Of a stretch of DNA of 62,046 nucleotides, positions 52,857 through 61,385 are shown piece by piece (position 1 is the first letter of the stretch; the number at the start of each line of letters is the position of its first letter). The notes beneath the pieces were generated by a model, which was given only the letters and a program-made list of their open reading frames with translations, was not told the DNA's origin and made no database searches. The stretch covers positions 1 to 62,046 of the forward strand of contig DCIB01000006.1 of NCBI GenBank assembly GCA_002315915.1, given 5' to 3'. The position numbers and the translations under genes are program-made. Source of the DNA: Caryophanales bacterium UBA1737. Lineage in GTDB: Bacteria; Bacillota_I; Bacilli_A; ML615J-28; CAG-313.

Positions 52857-54179
52857 TTATTTTTTAATATAAGCTTCAAGTCTAGTACGACGATAAGATT
52901 TACCTAAACGATCTAATGCTTTACCTTCAATTTGACGTACACGTTCACGAGTAATATGCATTATTTTTCCTACTTCTTCTAGAGTACAAGGATGATCAGT
53001 TCCAATTCCATAACGATATCTAAGAACTAATTCTTCACGAGGAGTTAAAGTTTTTAATACAGCTTCAACTTCTTGTTTAAATAATAATTGTTCAGTATAT
53101 TCATATGGATTAGCTGTATTATCATCTGGTACTAAATCAATTAAAGTAGAATCATCTTCATCACCAACAGAATTATCAAAAGAAATAGAATCTTGTGCTA
53201 CACGTTGTAAGTCTACAACTTTATCAACAGGAATTTTCATTTCTTGTGCTAATTCTTCATTAGTTGGTTCTCTATGTAATTCTTGAGTTAATCTTCTTCT
53301 AATACGAGCTAAACGATTAATAGACTCATGCATATGAACAGGAATTCTAACATTTCTACCTTTATCAGCAATAGCTCTTAAAATAGATTGACGAATCCAC
53401 CATGTAGCATAAGTAGAAAATTTATAACCACGGTTATAGTCAAATTTATCTACTGCTTTCATTAATCCAAAGTTACCTTCTTGAATTAAGTCTTCTAAAG
53501 GAAGAGTTCTAGAATTTTTAGCATAGTTTTTAGCAATTGATACAACTAGTCTTAAGTTACATACAATTAAGACATTTCTGGCTTGATCACCTTTTTCTAT
53601 TTTTTCATTAAACTTTTTAGTTTCTTCTTCAGTAGGTGTTTTTCCATTTTTTTCATACTTTTCTAAAGTTGCTTTGGCTGCTAAACCATTTTGAACATTT
53701 TGAGATAATTCAGCTTCTTGATTAATGTTAAGTAAATCATATTGGCCAATTTCATGAAGATACATTCTTATTAAATCATCAGATTGAAAACCAGATTGAT
53801 CATCATTATCAAAATCAGATATTTTAATTTCAGCTTCTTCTATATTTTCTAAAGATGAATCACTAGGTTCATCTTCTGAATCATCATAATCATTTCCTTC
53901 ATTCATTTCATTAAAATCAGCTATATCGTTAATTAGTTCTTTGGCACCAATAGCATCATAATCCATATCTTGTTCAGATTTTTGTTCTCCACGTAATACT
54001 TCAAAGCCTTTATCCTCTAAATATTCTACTACATCATCTAATACTTGACCATTTTCATAATTTTCTTCATTAGCATCTGGAATTTTATTATATATCATTT
54101 GAAGTGGTATATAACTTTCTTTCTCACCAAAAGCAATTAACTGTTCAAGTTGAGTTTTATACTTTTCTAAATCTAACAT
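52857..54179 (-). CDS. rpoD: Primary sigma factor SigA/RpoD
   Basis: A 440-residue housekeeping sigma factor. A short region 1.1 and an acidic stretch (about 85-130) precede region 1.2 (DDLIRMYLHEIGQYDLL), region 2 (LRLVVSIAKNYAK; DLIQEGNFGLMKAVDKFDYNRGYKFSTYATWWIRQ), region 3 and region 4 with the -35 helix TRERVRQIEGKAL. It starts 27 bases after rnfB with no terminator between, an unusual link to an energy-conservation operon, and precedes glyS and dnaG. Confidence 0.97.
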   Translation of the reverse strand: MLDLEKYKTQLEQLIAFGEKESYIPLQMIYNKIPDANEENYENGQVLDDVVEYLEDKGFEVLRGEQKSEQDMDYDAIGAKELINDIADFNEMNEGNDYDDSEDEPSDSSLENIEEAEIKISDFDNDDQSGFQSDDLIRMYLHEIGQYDLLNINQEAELSQNVQNGLAAKATLEKYEKNGKTPTEEETKKFNEKIEKGDQARNVLIVCNLRLVVSIAKNYAKNSRTLPLEDLIQEGNFGLMKAVDKFDYNRGYKFSTYATWWIRQSILRAIADKGRNVRIPVHMHESINRLARIRRRLTQELHREPTNEELAQEMKIPVDKVVDLQRVAQDSISFDNSVGDEDDSTLIDLVPDDNTANPYEYTEQLLFKQEVEAVLKTLTPREELVLRYRYGIGTDHPCTLEEVGKIMHITRERVRQIEGKALDRLGKSYRRTRLEAYIKK

Positions 54180-54206
54180 TAGATTTCCCTTCTAAATTTA
54201 TTTATT

Positions 54207-54518
54207 TTATTTTTCTTCTTTTTTATTAAATTCAGCAACTAAATTTTTTATAGCTTCTTCTTTATCAGCTTTTATAGGTTTACACGCAGCAGGATTAGCT
54301 CCATTATTTACAATTGCATCAGCCATACCAGAGCATCCCGGAAATCCACATCCACCACAGTTTGCGTTAGGAAGTAAAGCTAATACTTGTTCAACACGAG
54401 TATCTTCTTCGACATGGAATATTTTAGCTGATATTCCAATTAATACACCTAGTACTCCTCCTATTAGAGCAAATACTCCAACAGATATTAAAAGAGTAGA
54501 CACATTAGTAAGTATCAT
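54207..54518 (-). CDS. rnfB: Rnf complex subunit B, short form
   Basis: A 103-residue RnfB. An N-terminal membrane helix (about 8-32) is followed by the Fes-type [4Fe-4S] domain with Cys54, 57, 62 and 79 (NCGGCGFPGC; NPAACKP). The usual C-terminal ferredoxin domain with two or more further clusters is absent: the frame ends in a Lys/Glu tail, and only 27 bases remain before rpoD, so there is no frameshifted remnant. Family members are about 190 residues or longer. The missing function may be provided by a separate protein such as the ferredoxin at 48007-48174. Overlaps rnfA by one base. Confidence 0.9.
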   Translation of the reverse strand: MILTNVSTLLISVGVFALIGGVLGVLIGISAKIFHVEEDTRVEQVLALLPNANCGGCGFPGCSGMADAIVNNGANPAACKPIKADKEEAIKNLVAEFNKKEEK

Positions 54519-55084
54519 TAAATAATACCTCCTAAACGAGAGAATATAAGTGCAAGAGCAGCTGCTGCAATTAATGCAATAGGGAATCCTTTAAATCCTT
54601 CAGGAATTGGAGCTTGTTCCATTCTTTCGCGTAGTCCAGAGAATAGCCACATTACAAAGAAGAATCCAAGTCCTGAGAATAAAGAATATACAATCATTTC
54701 TACAAATGAATAATCAATTGCAGTAAGTGCACATCCTAATACAGCACAGTTTGTTGTAATTAATGGTAAATAAATACCAAGTGCTTTATATAAATTAACT
54801 GATGTTTTCTTTAAAATCATTTCAAGAATTTGAACTAAAGATGCAATAACTAAAATAAATGTTAATGTCTTTAAATATACCATTTCAAGAGTAACAAGTA
54901 CATAATGATATAATGCCCAAGTAACTGTTGATGATATTAAAATAACAGCAGTAACAGCAAGTCCCATACCTACAGCACTTGAAGTTTTCTTAGAAACTCC
55001 TAAGAAAGGACAAGTACCTAAAGTTTGAGATAAAATAACATTTTCAATTAAGAAAGCAGTAAACGCTAATTTAATTAATTCCAT
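54518..55084 (-). CDS. rnfA: Rnf complex subunit A
   Basis: A 188-residue integral membrane protein with six helices. Cys25 (GTCPFLG) and Cys113 (TNCAVLG) are the half-site that, with two cysteines of RnfE, holds the intramembrane iron-sulfur centre on the electron path. It overlaps both neighbours by single bases. Confidence 0.95.
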   Translation of the reverse strand: MELIKLAFTAFLIENVILSQTLGTCPFLGVSKKTSSAVGMGLAVTAVILISSTVTWALYHYVLVTLEMVYLKTLTFILVIASLVQILEMILKKTSVNLYKALGIYLPLITTNCAVLGCALTAIDYSFVEMIVYSLFSGLGFFFVMWLFSGLRERMEQAPIPEGFKGFPIALIAAAALALIFSRLGGII

Positions 55085-55671
55085 TATTTTGCCTCCTTAA
55101 CAATTTGTTTAGGTGTAGATAACTTTATTCTAATTGATTGAATAATACCTATTAACAATCCGACTGTTAAGAAACCTCCAACAGGTTTTAAGAATAATGA
55201 TAAACCACATATCTCACCAAATAAAATACGAGTTGCAGTAATAATAAACATAGCAACAGTAAATCCAACACCCATTCCAATAGCATCTAAGACACTATCA
55301 AAAGGAGGATTCTTAGAAGCAAATGCTTCTGCACGACCTAAAATAATACAGTTAACAACAATTAAAGGTACAAATATCTTTAATTCACTATATAAATCAG
55401 GAATATATGCTTGTAATACAAGTTCTACTATTGTAACAAGTGTTGCAATAACTACAATAAATACAGGAATTCTTATATCATTTGGAACTATATTTCTTAA
55501 TAGAGAAATTATTAAATTTGAAAATATTAATACAAATAATACACAAACACCCATACCAAAAGCATTAAACCAAGATGTTGTAATTGCAATAACTGGACAC
55601 ATTCCTATAAGCATTACAAATGTAGGGTTTTCATTAAGTATTCCATTTAAAACAATATTAAATTTCTTCAT
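55084..55671 (-). CDS. rnfE: Rnf complex subunit E
   Basis: A 195-residue, six-helix membrane subunit paralogous to RnfA in inverted topology. Cys25 (GMCPVIAIT) and Cys108 (VNCIILGRAEAFASKNP) complete the intramembrane cluster. Two bases separate it from rnfG. Confidence 0.95.
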   Translation of the reverse strand: MKKFNIVLNGILNENPTFVMLIGMCPVIAITTSWFNAFGMGVCVLFVLIFSNLIISLLRNIVPNDIRIPVFIVVIATLVTIVELVLQAYIPDLYSELKIFVPLIVVNCIILGRAEAFASKNPPFDSVLDAIGMGVGFTVAMFIITATRILFGEICGLSLFLKPVGGFLTVGLLIGIIQSIRIKLSTPKQIVKEAK

Positions 55672-55673
55672 GA

Positions 55674-56279
55674 TTATTCACCTGCTACAATTCTTTCTAA
55701 AGTTTTAACAGAATAGCTTAATGCATCTTTTATATATCCACCAGATATAGTAGCGCCTGAAACAAACGCTTTATTAAATTCAGATACACTTTGAGCATTT
55801 GCTACTTTGCCATTCATATTAAAATCATGAGCTTCATCATCATAGAATTTATTATCAAAAGATGGTCCATATGATGTTGCAGCATTAAGTACTTCTACTT
55901 TAATAATTGTATATACACTATTTGTATCTTTAATACTAACTAAAGTATTAAATGTAATACCATATTGAGTAGTAGATTCTACTTTAAATGTATAAACAGT
56001 ATCACCAGATAATGTAGATTTATAACATTGTTTAACACCAGTTTCAAAATATGTTGAATATTCTTCTGTTGCAAGTGTTACATTTTCATATGAATCTTTA
56101 GATGCTAAACTATCCATAATTACTTGATTAGCTTTAAGTTCAGCTGCAATAGTATTTTCTTTAATACGTTCTTCTGTTAAAGCATTTACTAATGCAAGAA
56201 GTCCTGAACAAATAAAACATAATAAGAATAAAAATATAGAAAGTTTTAATGTATGAGGTAATTTAAATTTATTCTTCAT
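55674..56279 (-). CDS. rnfG: Rnf complex subunit G, covalent FMN
   Basis: A 201-residue protein with one N-terminal membrane helix (about 12-34) and an extracytoplasmic FMN-binding domain. The FMN attachment threonine is Thr177 in FVSGATISGG. ATG 56279 is chosen as the start; upstream codons in the same frame lie inside rnfD. Confidence 0.94.
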   Translation of the reverse strand: MKNKFKLPHTLKLSIFLFLLCFICSGLLALVNALTEERIKENTIAAELKANQVIMDSLASKDSYENVTLATEEYSTYFETGVKQCYKSTLSGDTVYTFKVESTTQYGITFNTLVSIKDTNSVYTIIKVEVLNAATSYGPSFDNKFYDDEAHDFNMNGKVANAQSVSEFNKAFVSGATISGGYIKDALSYSVKTLERIVAGE

Positions 56280-56280
56280 A

Positions 56281-57513
56281 TTAGAATACCTCCATACAAG
56301 CCATATCAGTAATAGCCATAGATCCAGTTGCACGATAAACAATATATGCAATAATACATGCAAAGCCAATTGATAAAATTAAATATCTAAAGAAATTCTT
56401 TTTATCATTGAATGATGATCTATTAGCACTAGCAAATTTATCAATAAATGGAGTAAATAAACTAACAAATAATAATGCAGTAAGAGTTCCTTCAGGGAAA
56501 ATACCATGTAATCTAAATAATACTGTACAAATACCAACTGCTATAGCGAAAATACTTTTTCCATGAACACTCTTTGGGGTAGTAACTGGTTCTGTAGCCA
56601 TAAATACAGCACAGAAAAACATTCCACCTGTACATACATTAAAAGTAGGGAACCAAATACCACCTAATACTCCTTCTATTCCGTTAACTATTGCAATAAG
56701 CCATGTAATACCAAATACTGTAGCAACATATAATACTGGAACTCTCCAATTAATAACTTTTTTCCAGATTAAATATGCACAAGCTAATATACATAAAACA
56801 ATTGATATTTCTCCCATAGTACCATTTTTAAATCCTAAGAATAGATTTAATAATCCACCATAAGAATCACAACACTCTGAATATGTCATTATATATTTTG
56901 TAGCACCTGTTGCAAAACCTTCCATAGTAACAAGAGGAGTTGCACTAGATACAAAACTTATATTTGATAATGCTTTAATTATTGGTTCAATTAAAGAAGC
57001 TTGTTCTAATAAAGCAGCAGGAACCATAGTTGGGAAACATGTTTTAATAACGGCATATCCAACAGCTGCTGGATTGAATATATTATATCCTAATCCACCA
57101 AATAGCATTTTGAATATTATATTGCCAATAAAGCATGACAAAATTATAGCCCAAAAAGGAATTGTTGCAGGATATAATAAAGCAATAATTATACCAGGTA
57201 TTTCAGCAAAACTATATATAACTTCTTCTAATACATTTTTAAATCCTCTTACACCTTTAAATAAGAAGAAATATAAACCTTCAAATACCATACTTGATAA
57301 TGCACCAATAAGTACATTTACTAATGGTCTAAATAAATAATATAAATTATTTGTAGTACCATTTACATAAGGTAAAATACCATATAATACCCATGCAAAT
57401 AATACTAGTGGAATCATTGCTATTAAGAGATTATGCATCATCTTAGCTGTTGAATTAGATTTCTCATCAACTGATCTTAAATAAGGGCCTTTATCTAATA
57501 AAAACTTACGCAT
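56281..57513 (-). CDS. rnfD: Rnf complex subunit D, covalent FMN
   Basis: A 410-residue membrane subunit with about ten helices, related to NqrB. Thr192 in SSATPL matches the covalent FMN threonine of the SGATPL motif (one Gly replaced by Ser). NPAAVGYAVIKTCFP and FMATEPVTTPKS are family blocks. The loop around 160-230 is the most variable part. Confidence 0.93.
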   Translation of the reverse strand: MRKFLLDKGPYLRSVDEKSNSTAKMMHNLLIAMIPLVLFAWVLYGILPYVNGTTNNLYYLFRPLVNVLIGALSSMVFEGLYFFLFKGVRGFKNVLEEVIYSFAEIPGIIIALLYPATIPFWAIILSCFIGNIIFKMLFGGLGYNIFNPAAVGYAVIKTCFPTMVPAALLEQASLIEPIIKALSNISFVSSATPLVTMEGFATGATKYIMTYSECCDSYGGLLNLFLGFKNGTMGEISIVLCILACAYLIWKKVINWRVPVLYVATVFGITWLIAIVNGIEGVLGGIWFPTFNVCTGGMFFCAVFMATEPVTTPKSVHGKSIFAIAVGICTVLFRLHGIFPEGTLTALLFVSLFTPFIDKFASANRSSFNDKKNFFRYLILSIGFACIIAYIVYRATGSMAITDMACMEVF

Positions 57514-57521
57514 ATAATCAC

Positions 57522-58814
57522 CTATTTCTTTAATACAGTAGCTTTAGCTAACATATCTTTTGCTTTAAACATATAGTCTGTCATTTCAACTCTAGATGGA
57601 CAAACATAAGAACATAAACCGCATTGAACACATTTATTTACTCTTAAATCACGTAATTCATCTACATTTTTACTTAAAAATGCTTGCCTAATAGAGGTTG
57701 GTGTTAAGAATGCTGGACATTTTTCAGCACATTTACCACATCCAATACAATTTAGAGATTTAACTTTAGTGTTCTTTTTCTTTACAATAATAGATCCTAC
57801 AGTTGAAGTAATAACTAAATCATCAAATAATATAGCATGACCTGTCATAGGACCACCTGCAATTAAATATGCATCTTCTAAGTCATCTACATATCCATTA
57901 CATTTTTCAATTAAATCTAAAACTTTTGTACCTATTTTTACTCTAAAGTTTTTAGGCTCTTTAATTCCATCACCAGTAATTGTTACAACTCTAGTAGTTA
58001 AAGATAAATTATTACTTAAAGCATCATATACAGCTAGTACTGTTTGAACATTATTAACAATAGCACCAACTTCTCTTGGTAAAGAAACGTATGTAGATTT
58101 AGTAATATGTTCTACAATATATTTTTCCCATCCAGCAGGATATGTATCTTTTAATTCATATACAGATAAACTAGAATCATCACCTATTGCATTAAGTAAA
58201 GCTTCAATAGCTTGTATTTTTGATTCTTTTATTGCAATAACACCTTTTGGAGCGTTATTAATACTCATAATAAGTTTTAATCCCTTTATTAAATCACTTG
58301 TTCTTTCGATAATAGATAAATAATCACAAGTAATATAAGGTTCACATTCAGCTGCATTAATTATTACAACCTTTGCACTATCAGTAGGTAAATATTTTAC
58401 ATATGTTGGAAATCCAGCTCCACCAAGTCCAATAATACCTGCTTGTTTAATAGATTCTATATAAGAATCTCTATTAGTTGCAGATTTAAAATCATTATGA
58501 TATAAGTTATTCTTAAAATCATTTTGAATTTCCCACATCTCAACCATTTTACCTGATGAATGCCACATTTTTTTAACTTGTGTGATAGTACCAGATACAC
58601 TCGAACAAATAGGATATTGGAAACGACCTTCCTTTATCATGATTGGTTCGCCTTCTAAAACATCATCACCTACTTTTTTAAGTAAAGTGAAATTAGAGCC
58701 ATCTAATTGGATTGGAAAATAAACAAATTCAGGATTAAGATATTCAATAATACCTGATCCTAAAGACATGTCTTTAAATCCATTTAAATGACGTCCTTTG
58801 ATTCGACTTTTCAT
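57522..58814 (-). CDS. rnfC: Rnf complex subunit C, NADH-binding
   Basis: A 430-residue peripheral subunit that reduces NAD+. The glycine-rich GLGGAGFPTYVK loop binds FMN/NADH as in NuoF; PAGWEKYIV and CIGCGKCAEKCP plus CVQCGLCSYVCPS (two [4Fe-4S] clusters, about 355-405) follow. First gene of rnfCDGEAB, the clostridial order. ATG 58814 is chosen, with AAGGAG nine bases before; the open frame further upstream lies in the promoter region. Confidence 0.95.
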   Translation of the reverse strand: MKSRIKGRHLNGFKDMSLGSGIIEYLNPEFVYFPIQLDGSNFTLLKKVGDDVLEGEPIMIKEGRFQYPICSSVSGTITQVKKMWHSSGKMVEMWEIQNDFKNNLYHNDFKSATNRDSYIESIKQAGIIGLGGAGFPTYVKYLPTDSAKVVIINAAECEPYITCDYLSIIERTSDLIKGLKLIMSINNAPKGVIAIKESKIQAIEALLNAIGDDSSLSVYELKDTYPAGWEKYIVEHITKSTYVSLPREVGAIVNNVQTVLAVYDALSNNLSLTTRVVTITGDGIKEPKNFRVKIGTKVLDLIEKCNGYVDDLEDAYLIAGGPMTGHAILFDDLVITSTVGSIIVKKKNTKVKSLNCIGCGKCAEKCPAFLTPTSIRQAFLSKNVDELRDLRVNKCVQCGLCSYVCPSRVEMTDYMFKAKDMLAKATVLKK

Positions 58815-58872
58815 AATTCTGTTCTCCTTATAATTATTGTCAACATCGCGCAGTAAGAGCATTATATGCATT

Positions 58873-58902
58873 ATTATACAATATTTTTTAAAAAAATGTG
58901 AA
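58873..58902 (-). promoter_or_regulatory. Promoter of the rnf operon
   Basis: Minus strand TTCACA (58897-58902), 18-bp spacer, TATAAT (58873-58878). A second TATAAT follows 12 bases downstream. Confidence 0.6.
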
Positions 58903-58967
58903 ATCTTAATAAGAATATTAAAAAGTTAATTAAAAAAATTAAGTTATTACCTATAAAAAAACATAAA

Positions 58968-59001
58968 AATAACACTTAAAACTAAAGTTTTAAGTGTTAT
59001 T
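58968..59001 (-). terminator. Terminator of rpsU
   Basis: AATAACACTTAAAAC (58968-58982) pairs exactly with 58987-59001 around four bases, then ATTTTTATG on the minus strand. Confidence 0.88.
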
Positions 59002-59010
59002 TAATTTCAA

Positions 59011-59190
59011 TTAATGCATTCTTCCAGCTTTACGAGCAGCTTTACGTTTTTCTTTTCTTTCTTCAGCTGGCTTCATATAATGTTGGCGTTTCTTTGCTTC
59101 GATTAGAGTTCCAGCTCTTGAAACATCACGTTTGAATCTTTTTATAGCTTCATCTAATTCAGCAGGATCTTTAACATAAGTTTTTGGCAT
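59011..59190 (-). CDS. rpsU: 30S ribosomal protein S21
   Basis: A 59-residue S21. PKTYVKDPAELDEAIKRFKRDVSRAGTLIEAKKRQHYMKPAEERK is canonical, ending in a basic tail. ATG 59190 matches the family N-terminus; a GTG 12 bases upstream belongs to the ribosome binding region AAGGGGTG. Its own promoter lies behind rdgB, and no terminator separates rdgB from rpsU. Confidence 0.96.
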   Translation of the reverse strand: MPKTYVKDPAELDEAIKRFKRDVSRAGTLIEAKKRQHYMKPAEERKEKRKAARKAGRMH

Positions 59191-59229
59191 GTCAATGCTC
59201 ACCCCTTTTCGCCAATAAATTCTATATAT

Positions 59230-59258
59230 ATTTTATTAAATAAACTTATTATTTTCAA
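59230..59258 (-). promoter_or_regulatory. Promoter of rpsU
   Basis: Minus strand TTGAAA (59253-59258), 17-bp spacer, TAAAAT (59230-59235). Confidence 0.6.
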
Positions 59259-59269
59259 GAATATTACTT

Positions 59270-59866
59270 TTACTTATTTAAGATTTTATCTAATTTAACT
59301 AAAATATCATTTAAAGCTAAAGCTCTATGAGATATTTTATTCTTAATATCTAATCCTAATTCTGCAAAAGTTTTATCATACCCATCAGGAATAAATAAAG
59401 GATCATATCCAAAGCCACTATCACCCTTAAAATCATTAGCTATTGTTCCATTAATAATACCTTGACTATCAATAAATTCTTTTCCATTAAAAAAAACTAT
59501 CGAACATTCAAAATGGGCTTTTCTATTAGTTATACCTTTTAATTTATTTAATAGTTTTAAACTATTATCTAGTGGTGAAAAATCATCTTTTATATCACAT
59601 GCATAGCGTGCAGAATATACTCCTGGTTCACCATTTAAACTATCAACACATAATCCAGTATCATCACATATTACATTCATTTTAGTTTGTTCATAATATG
59701 ATTTTGCTTTAATATACGCATTTTCTTTAAATGTAGAACCTGATTCAATTGGCTCAATTATATTTTTAAAATCGTTTAATGTATATAATTTTATATTGTA
59801 ATTTTTAAATAATTTAACAAATTCTTCTAACTTGCCTAAATTATGTGTACCTATTAATAAATCCAT
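59270..59866 (-). CDS. rdgB: XTP/dITP diphosphatase (RdgB/HAM1 family)
   Basis: A 198-residue pyrophosphatase removing inosine, xanthosine and related triphosphates from the nucleotide pool. THNLGKLEEF is the NTP-binding start; ENAYIKAKSYYE, CDDTGLCVDSLNGEPGVYSARYA, GYDPLFIPDGYDKTFAEL and KISHRALAL are all present. AGAGGA precedes ATG 59866. Confidence 0.96.
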   Translation of the reverse strand: MDLLIGTHNLGKLEEFVKLFKNYNIKLYTLNDFKNIIEPIESGSTFKENAYIKAKSYYEQTKMNVICDDTGLCVDSLNGEPGVYSARYACDIKDDFSPLDNSLKLLNKLKGITNRKAHFECSIVFFNGKEFIDSQGIINGTIANDFKGDSGFGYDPLFIPDGYDKTFAELGLDIKNKISHRALALNDILVKLDKILNK

Positions 59867-59883
59867 AATAAATCCTCTTATGT

Positions 59884-59892
59884 ATTATATCA
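59884..59892 (-). promoter_or_regulatory. Extended -10 promoter of rdgB
   Basis: Minus strand TGATATAAT, 17 bases before the rdgB start; divergent from the CPBP promoter. Confidence 0.5.
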
Positions 59893-59908
59893 TAAAGACT
59901 TTATAATC

Positions 59909-59937
59909 TTGTTTTATTATAATATATTTGATACAAT
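59909..59937 (+). promoter_or_regulatory. Promoter of the CPBP protease gene
   Basis: TTGTTT (59909-59914), 17-bp spacer, TACAAT (59932-59937), 23 bases before ATG 59961. Confidence 0.55.
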
Positions 59938-59960
59938 AAACATAAATAATGAGGTGCTAT

Positions 59961-60989
59961 ATGAATTACTTACTATCAAATATGGATTCTTTATTAGATA
60001 ATCAAACTAATAATCCAGATCAATTTCTTATAACAATTGTTTTACTTGCATTTTTTGTTGGATGTTTTTTATTTATATATTTAGGTAAAAAATATGAAAT
60101 TAAAAAAACAGCAATGATTAAAGAAATGTTAGATAAAGATCCTTCATTAAAAGTAGAATATCGTTATTTTATAAATTTAAATGAATCAAATTATATTTTT
60201 GAACAAAAAACTACTAGAAACTCGTGGATTAATTTAATTTTATATTTTATAATATTTTTCTTAAGTGCAGATTTAATATCAAGTATATTAATAGGAATAT
60301 ATTGTTCTAAAACAGGATTAACTCTTGATACAATAAGACAAAGTGAAACATTACAAGATGAAATGTCTAAAGTATTAACACCTTACTTAGAATTAGTAAT
60401 ATATGCATTACTTGCTATTTCATTAGTAATTGTTTCATTTAATATGATTAAAACAGATTTACATAAAAAAGATAAAATATTTAAAAATGCCTTATGGGGA
60501 TGGTTATTTATTTATGCGGGAAGCATAATGGGTTCAATTATTCTTACATCTTTAGGTATTACAACAGATTCGACTAATGAAGAAACTATTAATGAAATAA
60601 TTAAAGATACAACAAATATTGGTCCATTATTAATTATATGTTTTGTAACTATTATTCTTGCTCCAATAGTTGAAGAATTAGTATTTAGAAAATCAATATT
60701 TAATTTATGTAAAAATAATACACGTAAAGGATTAGTTGTTTCTTCTCTTTGTTTTGGCGCAATACATGTTATAAATCCTATTATTAACGCTTTATTACTT
60801 GGACAACCTTATCTAAATATAGTTAAAGAATTATCATATATTATAATATATTCATTAATGGGAGCAGGATTAGGTCTAACATATATCAAAAGTAATCGTA
60901 ATATAATAACAACAATAGTTGCTCATATGATAAATAATTTAATATCTATGATTGTAAGTATTGTGGCAATTAAATTTGGTATTATGTAA
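59961..60989 (+). CDS. CPBP family intramembrane metalloprotease
   Basis: A 342-residue membrane protein of the CAAX-protease/bacteriocin-processing family. Helices are predicted at about 22-42, 88-112, 140-165, 180-200 and several in the C-terminal half. The family motifs are EELVFRK (Glu-Glu-x3-Arg), CFGAIHVIN (Phe-x3-His) and a C-terminal AHMINN. Members cleave substrates in the membrane or act in bacteriocin self-immunity; the substrate is unknown. ATG 59961 is chosen, four bases after GAGGTG; the ATG 12 bases upstream overlaps that site. It is transcribed against the local gene direction, alone, with its own promoter and a terminator shared with hup. Confidence 0.88.
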   Translation: MNYLLSNMDSLLDNQTNNPDQFLITIVLLAFFVGCFLFIYLGKKYEIKKTAMIKEMLDKDPSLKVEYRYFINLNESNYIFEQKTTRNSWINLILYFIIFFLSADLISSILIGIYCSKTGLTLDTIRQSETLQDEMSKVLTPYLELVIYALLAISLVIVSFNMIKTDLHKKDKIFKNALWGWLFIYAGSIMGSIILTSLGITTDSTNEETINEIIKDTTNIGPLLIICFVTIILAPIVEELVFRKSIFNLCKNNTRKGLVVSSLCFGAIHVINPIINALLLGQPYLNIVKELSYIIIYSLMGAGLGLTYIKSNRNIITTIVAHMINNLISMIVSIVAIKFGIM

Positions 60990-61018
60990 AATGGAGCACA
61001 CATTATGTGTGCTCCATT
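60990..61018. terminator. Bidirectional terminator between CPBP gene and hup
   Basis: AATGGAGCACACA (60990-61002) pairs exactly with 61006-61018 around three bases. It begins at the CPBP stop and overlaps the hup stop codon. Confidence 0.85.
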
Positions 61019-61292
61019 ATTTATTTAGTTTTCCTTTTACTAGTTTGCTTGTTGTAAATCTTATTTTATAAGAACCATCTATTTTTATATTTTTTCCAGT
61101 TTGAGGATGAACTCCTATATATGAATCTTGATAATGTTTTGTAAAAGTTCCAAATCCACTAATAACAATTTTTTCATCAGTTTCAAAAGCTTCACTTATA
61201 TTATTAAATACCTGATCAACTATATCATTAATAGTTGTATAGTCATAATTTGAACTATCATGGATTTGTTTAATTAATTCTCGTTTAGTCAT
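61017..61292 (-). CDS. hup: HU family DNA-binding protein
   Basis: A 91-residue histone-like protein. MTKRELIKQIHDSSNYDYTTINDIVDQVFNNI forms the helical dimer body; VISGFGTFTKHYQDSYIGVHPQTGKNIKI is the beta-arm region with the conserved GFGTF and the arm proline. It bends and compacts DNA. It has its own promoter. Confidence 0.94.
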   Translation of the reverse strand: MTKRELIKQIHDSSNYDYTTINDIVDQVFNNISEAFETDEKIVISGFGTFTKHYQDSYIGVHPQTGKNIKIDGSYKIRFTTSKLVKGKLNK

Positions 61293-61316
61293 AAATTACT
61301 TCTTTCTTAAGTTCTA

Positions 61317-61345
61317 ATTATATAATATCATTTTATCTAGGTAAA
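61317..61345 (-). promoter_or_regulatory. Promoter of hup
   Basis: Minus strand TTTACC (61340-61345), 17-bp spacer, TATAAT (61317-61322). Confidence 0.6.
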
Positions 61346-61352
61346 ATCAATA

Positions 61353-61380
61353 AAAAAGACAAGTATAAACTTGTCTTTTT
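61353..61380 (-). terminator. Terminator of the NtdP-like gene
   Basis: AAAAAGACAAGT pairs exactly with 61369-61380 around four bases, five bases after the stop. Confidence 0.85.
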
Positions 61381-61385
61381 TATAA

